Source: an uncultured Ruminococcus sp.
GTDB lineage: Bacteria; Bacillota; Clostridia; Oscillospirales; CAG-272
Length of the DNA stretch: 16,412 nt
NCBI GenBank assembly: GCA_902783905.1
Contig: CACZSP010000042.1
Coordinates: 1 to 16,412 of the forward strand
Reading direction: 5' to 3'
Part shown: positions 7,695-15,310 of the stretch, in pieces
Layout: the number at the start of each line of letters is the position of its first letter
Position numbering within the stretch: the first letter of the stretch is position 1
Made by a program: the position numbers and the translations under genes
The notes under the pieces: generated by a model
Told to the model about the DNA's origin: nothing
Database searches by the model: none
What the model saw: only the letters and a program-made list of their open reading frames with translations

Positions 7695-8356
7695 CCCGCT
7701 TTTCCCTTCAAGGACGAAAGAAAACCGCGGATCGACTCACCGAGATTTTTTCCGTTTTCGGACGCTTTTTTCCTCATAAAAGTGAGAGCGTCGGTGACGA
7801 GATCGGTAGTCCTGACCGTTTCCGCCGCGTCGGCGGACGAAGCGCGAACGGTTATTTTTCTGCCGAATACTCCTCCCGTGAAGGTATCTGGCAGAACGGA
7901 CCATTTTACGCTCGCAATCACGGCGATTCCGTTAAGAGTCCTTTCGGTTCGTATTTCCGCCTCCGCGTTTTTTCCGGCGATCAGAGTTTTTTTCCTGACG
8001 TCTTCCGCGAGAAGCGCCTCCGCCCTTGCCGCGGTTTCGCGGGCTTTGCCTCCGACGATATACCGGTACGGCCTTTTTTCCCCGTAAGCCGACGTAATCG
8101 TCATTATGTCGGCCCGCGGGTGAAAATCGTGGCTTCCGTCATTCCCTATAAAAAAGGCGGAATACCCCGGAAAAGTATACTCGTACGCCGCCTCTTTTGC
8201 ATATCCGCAGGCAAGCGCCCCGATGGCGGCTTCGTCTATGAAGCAGACGATCCTGGCCGTTATCAGGAAAAGCACGATAAAACAGACAGGAAGGACTATC
8301 GTCATTTCAACTATCTGCGCCGCTCCGCGGAGTCTTTGTTCAGAAATCCTCAACAC
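7691..8356 (-). CDS. tadE: TadE-like pseudopilin, 221 aa
   Basis: A short basic leader (RLRG, ending at residue 11) is followed by AAQIVEMTIVLPVCF and one membrane segment (about 14-36). The Glu-Met-Thr-x-Val-Leu-Pro signature is typical of TadE-like proteins. The Glu is at +6 after Gly11, or +5 if cleavage follows Ala12. The rest is a single extracytoplasmic domain of about 185 residues, the normal TadE size. The GTG start at 8356 lies 17 bases inside the end of the flp gene and has no strong ribosome site, so translation probably relies on coupling; TTG at 8353 is another possibility. Stop and next start overlap (ATGA). Confidence 0.87.
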   Translation of the reverse strand: MLRISEQRLRGAAQIVEMTIVLPVCFIVLFLITARIVCFIDEAAIGALACGYAKEAAYEYTFPGYSAFFIGNDGSHDFHPRADIMTITSAYGEKRPYRYIVGGKARETAARAEALLAEDVRKKTLIAGKNAEAEIRTERTLNGIAVIASVKWSVLPDTFTGGVFGRKITVRASSADAAETVRTTDLVTDALTFMRKKASENGKNLGESIRGFLSSLKGKAG

Positions 8357-8567
8357 CGCTGTCGACTTTCGTAAAGAGGCGTCCGATCAGATCGAAAATC
8401 TTTTCCCTGAATATCGCAGCAACCGCTATCACGACAATAATTATCAGCACGATCGCTATGATATTCGTCTCACCCCTATCGTCTCGAATTAGATCCCCGT
8501 TCCCCCTTTTTCGGAAAAACGCTCCGTTGAAGAACCGGTAAATCAATCCGGATAATAAACCTGTCAT
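8340..8567 (-). CDS. flp: Flp1-like pilin (probable major pilin)
   Basis: This 75-residue protein has a leader of about 32 residues with net positive charge, then ETNIIAIVLIIIVVIAVAAI (33-52), which matches the Flp1-like pilin domain of Bacillota, and a short amphipathic tail ending in acidic residues. Cleavage after Gly32 would leave a 43-residue mature pilin, the size of Flp pilins. It lacks the usual Glu at +5; Glu is at +1 instead. It has the best ribosome site in the operon (AAGGAG, 8 bases from the ATG) and the largest upstream gap (30 bases), which fits a highly expressed structural subunit. Substrate of the tadV product (inferred). Confidence 0.88.
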   Translation of the reverse strand: MTGLLSGLIYRFFNGAFFRKRGNGDLIRDDRGETNIIAIVLIIIVVIAVAAIFREKIFDLIGRLFTKVDSGVEDF

Positions 8568-8597
8568 CTGTTCTCTCCTTTTTTCTTTTCACCCGAA

Positions 8598-9455
8598 TTA
8601 CCCGAAAGATGCGAGAAGCGGTCCGGCGACCATGAGTATTATACCGCCGAACATCATAAGCAGCGGAACAAGAAGCGCACCCGAGGCGTTCCTTCCGGCT
8701 TTTTCGGCTCTTCCGAGTCTTTCGTCCCATATTTCCGTACTCAGATATCCGAGGGACGGGCATAGTTCTCCGTCTCCTTTTTTCAGGTTCTGAATCACCA
8801 GCCACGAAAATCTTCGCGCGCTGTTCTCGCAGCATCTGTCCGCGAAAGACGAAAACGCCTCTTCGCAGGAATCGCCGTTCGCAATCATTTCCGAAGTCCT
8901 TCTCATTTCCTCGCCGAGTATTCCCGGGACGCTTTCGGAGGCGGTACGCCAGGCGTCGGTCAGCGTCAGTCCGGCGCTGATCAGCATATAGATCTTTGAA
9001 ACCGCTGCCGGCATTGCAAGAGCGACGTCTCTGCTCTTCAGGGCGGCGCGCCTTTTTTCCGAATAAAACGGGCCGACTGCCGCGACCGCGGAAAAGCAGA
9101 ATCCCGCAGCCGGGATAACCGGACTCCCGGTTGACGCGGCAATAACGAAGGACACTCCCAGAAGAGAGATAAAAGCGGAAACTCCCAGCGCCATTATCCT
9201 GTGCGCGGCAAACTCTCTTTCCTCGCCCCGCACGTCATCCGGAAGTCTTTCGGATATTATCCTCTCCGGTCTGAGCCCGGACGCCGCCGCCATTATCAGA
9301 TAACCCGCGGGAAGGAACGCCTGATCCGCCGCTTTACCGGGATACGCCCGCAGCAGATCCGCAAACCTGCGCGAACCCGCCGCAGTAGCCAGGATCCACG
9401 CCGTCAGCAGCGTGCATCCGATTAAGTTGACCGCGAGCGATACGCTTATCTTCAT
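8598..9455 (-). CDS. tadC: TadC-like platform protein (type II secretion F family)
   Basis: The 285-residue integral membrane protein has hydrophobic segments at about 5-25, 86-107, 112-131 and 258-283, and a cytoplasmic helical T2SF domain at about 145-250 (AMPAAVSKIYMLISAGLTL near 147-165). This topology matches TadC, which pairs with TadB to form the inner-membrane platform turned by the TadA ATPase. ATG at 9455 is preceded by AAAGGTG at good spacing and lies 4 bases after the tadB stop. The tail ends in a short hydrophobic stretch with little after it, as usual for TadC. Confidence 0.9.
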   Translation of the reverse strand: MKISVSLAVNLIGCTLLTAWILATAAGSRRFADLLRAYPGKAADQAFLPAGYLIMAAASGLRPERIISERLPDDVRGEEREFAAHRIMALGVSAFISLLGVSFVIAASTGSPVIPAAGFCFSAVAAVGPFYSEKRRAALKSRDVALAMPAAVSKIYMLISAGLTLTDAWRTASESVPGILGEEMRRTSEMIANGDSCEEAFSSFADRCCENSARRFSWLVIQNLKKGDGELCPSLGYLSTEIWDERLGRAEKAGRNASGALLVPLLMMFGGIILMVAGPLLASFG

Positions 9456-9459
9456 CTTT

Positions 9460-10194
9460 TCACACCTTTACGTCGGTTATCTTCATCCCGACGGCAAAAG
9501 CGGACAGGTAGATTGCCACCGCCGCGACCCTGAACGCAAGACCCGACGCCCCGTCCGCTGTCGGAGTGCCTCCGGCTTTCAGAACGGCGCTGACCGCGAA
9601 GGGCATCAGCGACATAACGTAAAGCTCGTTTTTGTTGGACGCCACCGTCGCCCTGATGGCTGCCTCCGTCCTGATCTTCGCGCATATAACGTCGCGGCAT
9701 TCGGAAACCGTTCTGCGTATATCTCCGCCGGTTTTCGCCGTCACGCCGAGAATTCCCGCAAAATCTGCCACGTCTTCGAGACCGCTTCGCTCGGCAAGGT
9801 CGCGGAACAGATCCCCCGGGTCGGCTCCGTTTCTCATCCCGTCGCTTATCTGCTTCAGTTCCGAAACGATCATTCCGTTTTTTCCGTGAAGTGATTCGGT
9901 GTCTCTTATACAGTCGCTGACGGCTCCGTAAAGGTTTCTTCCGCTCGAAACGGACGCTTTCATTGCGTCGAGCATATCCCTGAACTGCATAAGAAGTTTG
10001 CGCAGTCTGCGTTTTTTCAGTATATTCCTTCCCGCCGCTATAGCAGCCGGTACCGCCGCAACCGCCGAAACAAGCGAAACGGCCGCGTACCCGAACAGTA
10101 TCTGCGCCCCGGCTCCCGCGGCGGCGGCTCCGGCGAGAGCGCATACCGCCGTCTCGGCGGGAGAAAGGACGTACGTTTTATAATCAACCGCCAT
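9460..10194 (-). CDS. tadB: TadB-like platform protein (type II secretion F family)
   Basis: The 244-residue membrane protein has hydrophobic segments at about 14-56 (probably two), 189-206 and 219-239. The T2SF domain spans about 65-205, including FRDMLDAMKASVSSGRNLYG (71-90) and the GVTAKTGGDI motif (150-159) typical of TadB. It would form the pilus platform with TadC and contact TadA. ATG at 10194 follows GGAGG at 9 bases and sits 3 bases after the tadA stop. The N-terminal membrane pair is Ala-rich but otherwise ordinary. Confidence 0.9.
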   Translation of the reverse strand: MAVDYKTYVLSPAETAVCALAGAAAAGAGAQILFGYAAVSLVSAVAAVPAAIAAGRNILKKRRLRKLLMQFRDMLDAMKASVSSGRNLYGAVSDCIRDTESLHGKNGMIVSELKQISDGMRNGADPGDLFRDLAERSGLEDVADFAGILGVTAKTGGDIRRTVSECRDVICAKIRTEAAIRATVASNKNELYVMSLMPFAVSAVLKAGGTPTADGASGLAFRVAAVAIYLSAFAVGMKITDVKV

Positions 10195-10197
10195 TTT

Positions 10198-11430
10198 TCA
10201 TATCCTCCCGGTGATCCCGGCTTTTTCGAGTTTTCCGGTCTGCACGAACGGATTCTCCGTTCTGACGAACTCGCCTCCGACACTCTCCTTCGGGGAATCG
10301 GGATCCTCCCTGAAATAATACAGCCTGTTCAGCTTTATTTCGTTTCCGACGCATCCCGTCACCTCGGAGATCTCGACAAGCTTTCTCGAGCCGTCCCTCA
10401 TTCTCGCGAGATGTATAAGCACGTCGATCGCAGAAGCAATCTGATGCCGTACCGCGCCGAGCGGCAATCCGGGTGAAGCCTCCAGAACCATGGTTTCAAG
10501 GCGCGTCAGCATATCGGCGGACGAATTGGCGTGTCCGGTAGAAATCGAACCGTCGTGACCGGTGTTCATCGCCTGAAGCATATCGAGCGCTTCCGGCCCT
10601 CTGACCTCACCCACGATTATCCTTTCCGGGCGCATCCGCAGAGAGGCGCGGATCAGACTTCTCATACCGATCCCGCCGCTCCCCGAACTGTTCGCGTTAC
10701 GGGTTTCAAGACGGACAAGGTTTTCTATACCTTCGATTTTCAGTTCCGCCGAGTCTTCGACGGTGACGATCCTCTCCTTCGGAGGAATAAAACCTGAAAG
10801 GGCGTTGAGAAAACTCGTTTTACCGGATCCGGTCCCGCCGCTGATGAATATGTTGTACCCGGCGACTACGAGCATACGCAGCTTTTCGACTATCTCCTCC
10901 GTCACCGATCCGAACGAGATCAGCCGCTCGAAGGTCATCGGCTCTTTCGGGAATCGTCTGATCGTTACCTGCGGGCCGCTGAGCGAAACCGGAGGAAGAA
11001 CGACGCTGACCCGGGAACCGTCGGGAAGGCGGGTGTCGACGATAGGGTTCGCCCGGTTTACTTCCCTTCCCGCCTGTCCGACGATCCTCTGAATCACGTC
11101 CTCGAGTTTTTTCTCGCTTTCGAACGATACGGGCAGCTTTTCGACTCTTCCGCCGCGTTCGATAAAGATCAAAGAGTGTCCGTTGACCATTATTTCGGTC
11201 ACCGAGGGATCGCGCATAATGTCGTCGAGTACGTCGTAACCGCGCATCGAACTGAAAATCCCCGAAGCAACGGATATTCTTTCCCCGACCGGCAGGTCCT
11301 CAAAATCCGCACTTTCGGTTATTTTTTTCCAAATTAGCATCTCGAGCCCGGCGTCGTCGGTTCCGGCGGCCTCGGGATCGGAGCAGAGCGCGTCCCGGAT
11401 GACGTTCGCCGCCTTTGTCAGATCCTTCAC
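10198..11430 (-). CDS. tadA: TadA/CpaF pilus assembly ATPase
   Basis: This is a type II/IV secretion hexameric ATPase that powers pilin polymerisation at the cytoplasmic face of the TadB/TadC platform. With the chosen GTG start it has 410 residues. Walker A is GGTGSGKT (198-205), the Asp box is VEDSAEL (224-230), the Walker B region is RIIVGEVRGPE (270-280) and the His box is GSISTGHANS (294-303); all catalytic elements are intact. The N-terminal domain contains EIMVNG, as in CpaF. The GTG at 11430 forms a GTGA overlap with the tadZ stop and has AGGA 6 bases upstream. The ATG at 11493 would add 21 residues and a 67-base overlap, but its GGGGA abuts the codon, so GTG is preferred. Confidence 0.95.
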   Translation of the reverse strand: MKDLTKAANVIRDALCSDPEAAGTDDAGLEMLIWKKITESADFEDLPVGERISVASGIFSSMRGYDVLDDIMRDPSVTEIMVNGHSLIFIERGGRVEKLPVSFESEKKLEDVIQRIVGQAGREVNRANPIVDTRLPDGSRVSVVLPPVSLSGPQVTIRRFPKEPMTFERLISFGSVTEEIVEKLRMLVVAGYNIFISGGTGSGKTSFLNALSGFIPPKERIVTVEDSAELKIEGIENLVRLETRNANSSGSGGIGMRSLIRASLRMRPERIIVGEVRGPEALDMLQAMNTGHDGSISTGHANSSADMLTRLETMVLEASPGLPLGAVRHQIASAIDVLIHLARMRDGSRKLVEISEVTGCVGNEIKLNRLYYFREDPDSPKESVGGEFVRTENPFVQTGKLEKAGITGRI

Positions 11431-12416
11431 CGAAATTCCTCCGCTGACCCGAGGACGGAGCAAATTCCCCTGACGAGAGCTCTTCCGTCGCATTCCCCGA
11501 GATCCGGGATTTTTACCGAGGGGCTCGATCCTTCCGGAAGGCTGGATCGGGATTCGCTCCAGAAATTCATTATCAGGCGCACTCCGGAATCGAGAGTTCT
11601 CCGCGACCAGTCAAGAAAAGCCGTGATCTTTCCCGCCCGGAGCTTATCCCCCGCGCATACCGCGCAAACGGCGTCCGAAATGCGGACGGCACGCTCGCCG
11701 CACCCGCCGAACACGAAAAACGCGTCGATTACCACGCAGTCGAAATCGCCGCTTTCGGCGATCAGTCCGACGAGCTCGGAAAGAATATCCGGCGTTAACG
11801 CCGACATATCCTCCGCCCTGCGGGGAGGAGAAATAAAGGAAACTCCGCTGCGATCCCGGCAGAAAAGTCCCGAAACCGTACGGTAATTTCTGTTTGTTCT
11901 GCTTGAAAGCGCGAAAACGGCGTCGGAAAGATCCGGTCCGTCCGGGGAAGCGAACAATGCGCCGGGGAAGCCGTCCAGCGAGAGAAAAAAGCATCTTTGC
12001 CCGGCAGAAGCTTCGCGAAAGGCGTAAGCCGCGGCTACCGAGGACACGCCGCTTCCTCCCTCGGGAGACGTGAAGCAGACGATCCTCGCCCTGCCGGGTG
12101 CGGCACCGCGCGCGCCGCCGTGCAAAGCTGAAAAAAGCCCGATTATATCGCGGATTATCTCGTCGGTGCCTCTGTATTTGCAGACTGTCCTTTCGGATTT
12201 CTGGCCCGGATATCTGACGAGCTCTCCGTCCGGTTCGGATATCCATTCGTCTCCTTCGGGAGGACACTCGGTATCCGTCAGTATCAGATCCCCGGAAGGA
12301 GGATCCGACTTTTTTTCGAGGCACTCGAATTCGATTTTTCCCGGAAAAGACCGCGATCCGGCGATAGACAGCTTTTCGTAATACTCTCTGTCCTTTCCGT
12401 ATACGGTTACTGTCAT
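11427..12416 (-). CDS. tadZ: TadZ/CpaE-like pilus localisation ATPase with degenerate P-loop
   Basis: The 329-residue protein has two parts. Residues 1-95 may be a divergent receiver-like domain (GDLILTDTE at 42-50), as in CpaE/TadZ. Residues about 108-325 form a ParA/MinD-type ATPase fold: SPEGGSGVSS (117-126) at the P-loop, FLSLDG (144-149) and CVVIDAF (227-233). Both lysines of the deviant Walker A motif (KGGxGK) are replaced, by Glu119 and Val124, so ATP hydrolysis is doubtful; degenerate P-loops are known among TadZ proteins. TadZ proteins place the Tad machine in the cell. The ATG at 12416 overlaps the kinase stop (ATGA). An upstream in-frame extension is Arg-rich and lies over kinase coding sequence, so it is rejected. 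Confidence 0.85.
   Translation of the reverse strand: MTVTVYGKDREYYEKLSIAGSRSFPGKIEFECLEKKSDPPSGDLILTDTECPPEGDEWISEPDGELVRYPGQKSERTVCKYRGTDEIIRDIIGLFSALHGGARGAAPGRARIVCFTSPEGGSGVSSVAAAYAFREASAGQRCFFLSLDGFPGALFASPDGPDLSDAVFALSSRTNRNYRTVSGLFCRDRSGVSFISPPRRAEDMSALTPDILSELVGLIAESGDFDCVVIDAFFVFGGCGERAVRISDAVCAVCAGDKLRAGKITAFLDWSRRTLDSGVRLIMNFWSESRSSLPEGSSPSVKIPDLGECDGRALVRGICSVLGSAEEFR
11428..11440 (-). promoter_or_regulatory. Ribosome site and GTG start that decide the tadA start
   Basis: AGGA at 11440-11437 is followed by six bases (ATTTCG) and GTG at 11430-11428, and the tadZ stop TGA (11429-11427) overlaps the GTG. This spacing and coupling favour GTG over the upstream in-frame ATG at 11493. 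Confidence 0.6.
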
Positions 12417-14359
12417 GACTTCTGCCAGCGGCGGAGCAGATCCGCCCCCTCTCTTTCTTGCGGGGAAACGTTGAGCCCCCTGCAGATCTCGATGGCGGAG
12501 AAAGCATCCGCCCTGTTTGAGTATCTCCGCGGGACGGGAAAAGCATCCGAATATCCCGATATCTTCCGGGACAGTCTCGCCCCGGAATCGGGAGGATCCT
12601 TTCCCGAAATCAGGAAATATGCGCACGCCGACAGAGAATACAGATCCGACGCGGCGCTTCCGCGGCGGTTTCCGGTAATTATCTCCGGGGCGCTGTACCG
12701 TCTGTCGGAGCGGAACGAGCGGTATCCCTCGAACGGAAGCTCGGGAAAACACAGATCGGCGAAGTACCGCAGCCGGCAGTTGCCGTATCTGTCAATGAAT
12801 ACGGTATCAGGAGTTATGTTTTTGTGTATCATTCCCTTTTTCGCCAGTTCCTCCGCGGCAACCACGGCGGGTCTGAGCAACTCCAGCGCCTCGCTCGGCC
12901 TCATCTTTCTTTTTCTGACCGTCGCGCAGTATCTGCGCAGATTCACGCCGTCATCCGATTCGCAGATAAGATATGCCGTGCCATTTTCTTCAAACAGGTC
13001 GGAATAGTACCCGATGCCCGGAGTGCCGGACAGTCTTATCAGCTTGGACGCGTAAAAACTGAAGCCGTCGATCCCCGCACGCATAACGTCCTGGCAGCCG
13101 ATGCAGTCCGCACTGAGCCCGTCCGAATCCCTTCTGGCGATCCTGTCGGGGAAAAACTCGCATATCCGGACCGGCTTTGAAAGCAGTCTGTCCTCGCCCT
13201 CGTATACGCCCAGGGCACCGGTCCGGATGAATCCGAGACCCACGGAAAACCTCCCTCTCAGCAGCGTTCCCGGGAGCAGTCTTTCGGTGGTCGTGCTCGG
13301 AGTGCCTGTAACCGTTCCGCCGGAAAGAACGTATATTCTCGGGGTGTCTCCCTGATCGGGAGGGGTGCGCGCCACCGCCGTCTCGGCAGCCGAACTGACC
13401 CGCCCGGCAGCCGGATCAAGCGCTTCCAGAAACTTTCCGGCGTCCCGGAACCTTTTATTGCTGTCGATATTCATCGATCTGTTGATTACGCTGCGTATCC
13501 TTTCGGGGATCCTGATCCCGAGATCCGCCGGCGTCGGCATCATCGTACCGGCGATCCTTTCGTCGGCGGGTACCGGGCGTTTTCCGGTCAGGAGCGCGTA
13601 AAGCGACGCCCCCAGCGAATAAACGTCGCCCGCGGGCGCCGCGCATCCTTCGGAATACTGCTCCGGCGGAGAATAACCCGGTTTTACGACTATTTCACTG
13701 CGCGAAAGCCGTCTGCCGCTTTTAACGACCGCTCCGAAATCGAGAAGGCGGACTCCCGTCTGTTCTCCCTCCGTGCAGAGGAAGATGTTGTCGGGCGCCA
13801 CGTCTCGGTGAACGAACCCTTTTTTGTGAAGCGCAAGAACGGCCGTCGCGCATTCCCTGACAGCGTAAAGAGCGACGTCCTGCGCGCATACCCCGTTTTC
13901 GGCGCACACCGAAACCGGCTTGCCGCGGAGCAGCTCCATAACTATATATGACGTTCCGTTTTCTTCGAAAAAATCGCTGACGGACGGAATTTGTCTGCAT
14001 TCTCCGAAAGCGGACATGAATTTTGCTTCTTTAAGAAAACGTTCCCTTCCGGAAACGAAATCAGACAGACAGCGGTCGCCGGCAGCCGATACGCCGCAGG
14101 TTCCGTCTCTTTTTGCGAAACGGCGCGGAAAGAATTCCTTGACCGCCACCGTTCTTTTCAGAAAGAGATCAAAAGAACGGTACGTTATACCGAATCCTCC
14201 GGCGCCCGCCGCCCGTCCGATAAGATACCTGCTTTTCAGGACGACACCGGGTCTCAGGTGACAGTCGGCAAGCGGAAGACAGCCCGGTGAGTTTCCGCAT
14301 ACCGGACAGACTCCGAAGACCCCGGAGTATTCCGAAAAGCAGTAGAGACATCTTCTCAC
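12413..14359 (-). CDS. Zinc-ribbon Ser/Thr kinase fused to a pseudokinase
   Basis: The 648-residue soluble protein begins with a CxxC-CxxC zinc ribbon (Cys4, Cys7, Cys18, Cys21). Kinase domain 1 (about 44-315) is a Hanks-type Ser/Thr kinase with all key residues: GAGGFG loop (52-57), VAVK (Lys74), Glu111, HRD (Asp186), Asn191, DFG (207-209) and PPE (231-233). A Thr/Ser/Pro-rich linker (about 320-360) leads to domain 2 (about 361-648), which aligns with domain 1 (EFFP at 401-404, FEENGT at 456-461) but has lost Lys (Cys400), Asp of HRD (HKN, Asn514), Asn (Thr519) and DFG (YFA, 532-534), so it is a pseudokinase. No membrane segment or PASTA repeats. GTG start at 14359, 4 bases after the FHA gene stop. 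It likely phosphorylates Tad or FHA partners encoded beside it (inference). Confidence 0.92.
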   Translation of the reverse strand: MRRCLYCFSEYSGVFGVCPVCGNSPGCLPLADCHLRPGVVLKSRYLIGRAAGAGGFGITYRSFDLFLKRTVAVKEFFPRRFAKRDGTCGVSAAGDRCLSDFVSGRERFLKEAKFMSAFGECRQIPSVSDFFEENGTSYIVMELLRGKPVSVCAENGVCAQDVALYAVRECATAVLALHKKGFVHRDVAPDNIFLCTEGEQTGVRLLDFGAVVKSGRRLSRSEIVVKPGYSPPEQYSEGCAAPAGDVYSLGASLYALLTGKRPVPADERIAGTMMPTPADLGIRIPERIRSVINRSMNIDSNKRFRDAGKFLEALDPAAGRVSSAAETAVARTPPDQGDTPRIYVLSGGTVTGTPSTTTERLLPGTLLRGRFSVGLGFIRTGALGVYEGEDRLLSKPVRICEFFPDRIARRDSDGLSADCIGCQDVMRAGIDGFSFYASKLIRLSGTPGIGYYSDLFEENGTAYLICESDDGVNLRRYCATVRKRKMRPSEALELLRPAVVAAEELAKKGMIHKNITPDTVFIDRYGNCRLRYFADLCFPELPFEGYRSFRSDRRYSAPEIITGNRRGSAASDLYSLSACAYFLISGKDPPDSGARLSRKISGYSDAFPVPRRYSNRADAFSAIEICRGLNVSPQEREGADLLRRWQKS

Positions 14360-14363
14360 GCCC

Positions 14364-15209
14364 TCATTTTATTCCGGCAGCGTCACCGGGATGATCCTCC
14401 CACGTGAAACTGCTTCCGCAAAGAGGCGTGAATACGTAGCTACCACCTCCGATCTCGATAACGTCGAACGCGGAAAGGGGCGTCAGGTGCAGGATATTCT
14501 CGCCGTTAAGATAGGCGAGACCTTTGCCCTCTCCCGATTCGATATAAAACAACCTGTCCCGCGGCTCGTAAACGACCCGCGCGTGTTTATCCCGCGAGAC
14601 ACGGTCATCATCGGATAAAACGATATCGTTGTTTCGGGATCTTCCCACCGAGTTGCCGCCCGAATGGACCGGAAAGCTCCGTCCCCAGTAGGGTCCGCTG
14701 ATCCCTGTCAGCCATCCGACGGGAGGATCGTTGCGACCCGCCGCCGAAGGAACCGAGTAAAGCAGTACGGTTTCCGACGGTACGAGCGGAGTCTTTTCCG
14801 CCCACGCCGGCACGTTTCCCGACGTTTTCTCCTTCTTTTCCGGCGAAGACGGCGCCGCCGGTACCGCTTCCTCCGCCGGTTTTTCCGAAACCGCTTCCGG
14901 CGCCGTCAGCACGTTCGGCCCGGAGCTTTTCCCGGAGGACGCCGCTCCGAATAGTTTGTCGAGTTCCTCTTTGCTCATCATTTCGGTGGGTTCGCATTCG
15001 TACTCCCGGACGCCCTCCGGCGTCGCGGCTTTTTTCCTTCCGAACACAGCCATCACCGATATCCTTTTCGGCTTTTTCTCCTGACCGGCGGCCGGCTGCT
15101 CCGGTTTGCGCGGACTCTTTTTTTCCTCCGTCCTTCCGTCGCAGTGCGGGCACCGGTCGTATTCGTCCCTGTCGTAAAAATGGCCGGCAGGGCATCTCGT
15201 AATATTCAT
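14364..15209 (-). CDS. Zinc-ribbon FHA domain protein
   Basis: The first gene of the operon encodes 281 residues. The N-terminus (CPAGH at 6-10, CPHC at 20-23) is a small zinc-binding motif seen ahead of FHA domains in Bacillota. Residues about 25-145 are a low-complexity Pro/Glu/Lys/Ser linker, broken by one conserved-looking helix, EPTEMMSKEELDKLFGAA (73-90). The FHA domain (about 165-262) has VGRS (188-191), NNDIVL (193-198), SRDKH (205-209) and LNG (234-236), so the phosphothreonine pocket is complete. The protein is probably cytosolic and a reader or substrate of the kinase encoded next. ATG at 15209 has AGAGGAG 7 bases upstream, a strong site, and a sigma-A promoter at 15263-15291. Confidence 0.88.
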   Translation of the reverse strand: MNITRCPAGHFYDRDEYDRCPHCDGRTEEKKSPRKPEQPAAGQEKKPKRISVMAVFGRKKAATPEGVREYECEPTEMMSKEELDKLFGAASSGKSSGPNVLTAPEAVSEKPAEEAVPAAPSSPEKKEKTSGNVPAWAEKTPLVPSETVLLYSVPSAAGRNDPPVGWLTGISGPYWGRSFPVHSGGNSVGRSRNNDIVLSDDDRVSRDKHARVVYEPRDRLFYIESGEGKGLAYLNGENILHLTPLSAFDVIEIGGGSYVFTPLCGSSFTWEDHPGDAAGIK

Positions 15210-15262
15210 AATTTGCTCCTCTTTTGGACATTTTTAGTTCATATTTCGGCTTCAGTGACAAG

Positions 15263-15291
15263 ATTATAACACATTTTGTTAATAAAGTCAA
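15263..15291 (-). promoter_or_regulatory. Sigma-A promoter for the tad operon
   Basis: On the minus strand TTGACT (15291-15286) is followed by a 17-base spacer and TATAAT (15268-15263), with TG one base before the -10 (extended -10, TGTTATAAT). Transcription would start near 15256 and give a leader of roughly 47 bases ahead of the first ATG. Only one of the two hexamers departs from consensus. Confidence 0.75.
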
Positions 15292-15310
15292 CACAATTTT
15301 CACAACTTTG

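Larger units (their letters stand above)
118..15209 (-). other. Putative 14-gene tad pilus / phospho-signalling operon
   Basis: Fourteen minus-strand genes follow one another with no internal gap above 30 bases. Four junctions are 4-base ATGA or GTGA stop-start overlaps (kinase/tadZ, tadZ/tadA, tadE-like/tadG-like, tadV/WG), which usually indicates translational coupling. The only good sigma-A promoter seen is ahead of the first gene (15263-15291), and no terminator-like hairpin is evident inside. Co-transcription is inferred from spacing. Internal promoters inside coding sequence cannot be excluded. Confidence 0.75.

Noticed and set aside
9452..10144. Long minus-strand open frame overlapping tadB
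   Set aside because: Its product is extremely rich in Arg and Gly with no recognisable motif, the usual out-of-frame shadow in GC-rich coding DNA; tadB in the other frame has clear T2SF features.
11431..11493. ATG at 11493 as the start of the TadA ATPase
   Set aside because: It would overlap tadZ by 67 bases and its purine run abuts the codon; the GTGA-coupled GTG at 11430 has correctly spaced AGGA.
12417..12752. N-terminal extension of the TadZ-like frame into the kinase gene
   Set aside because: The extra 112 residues are Arg/Pro-rich, overlap the well-supported end of the kinase in another frame, and an ATGA-coupled ATG exists at 12416 where the family similarity begins.
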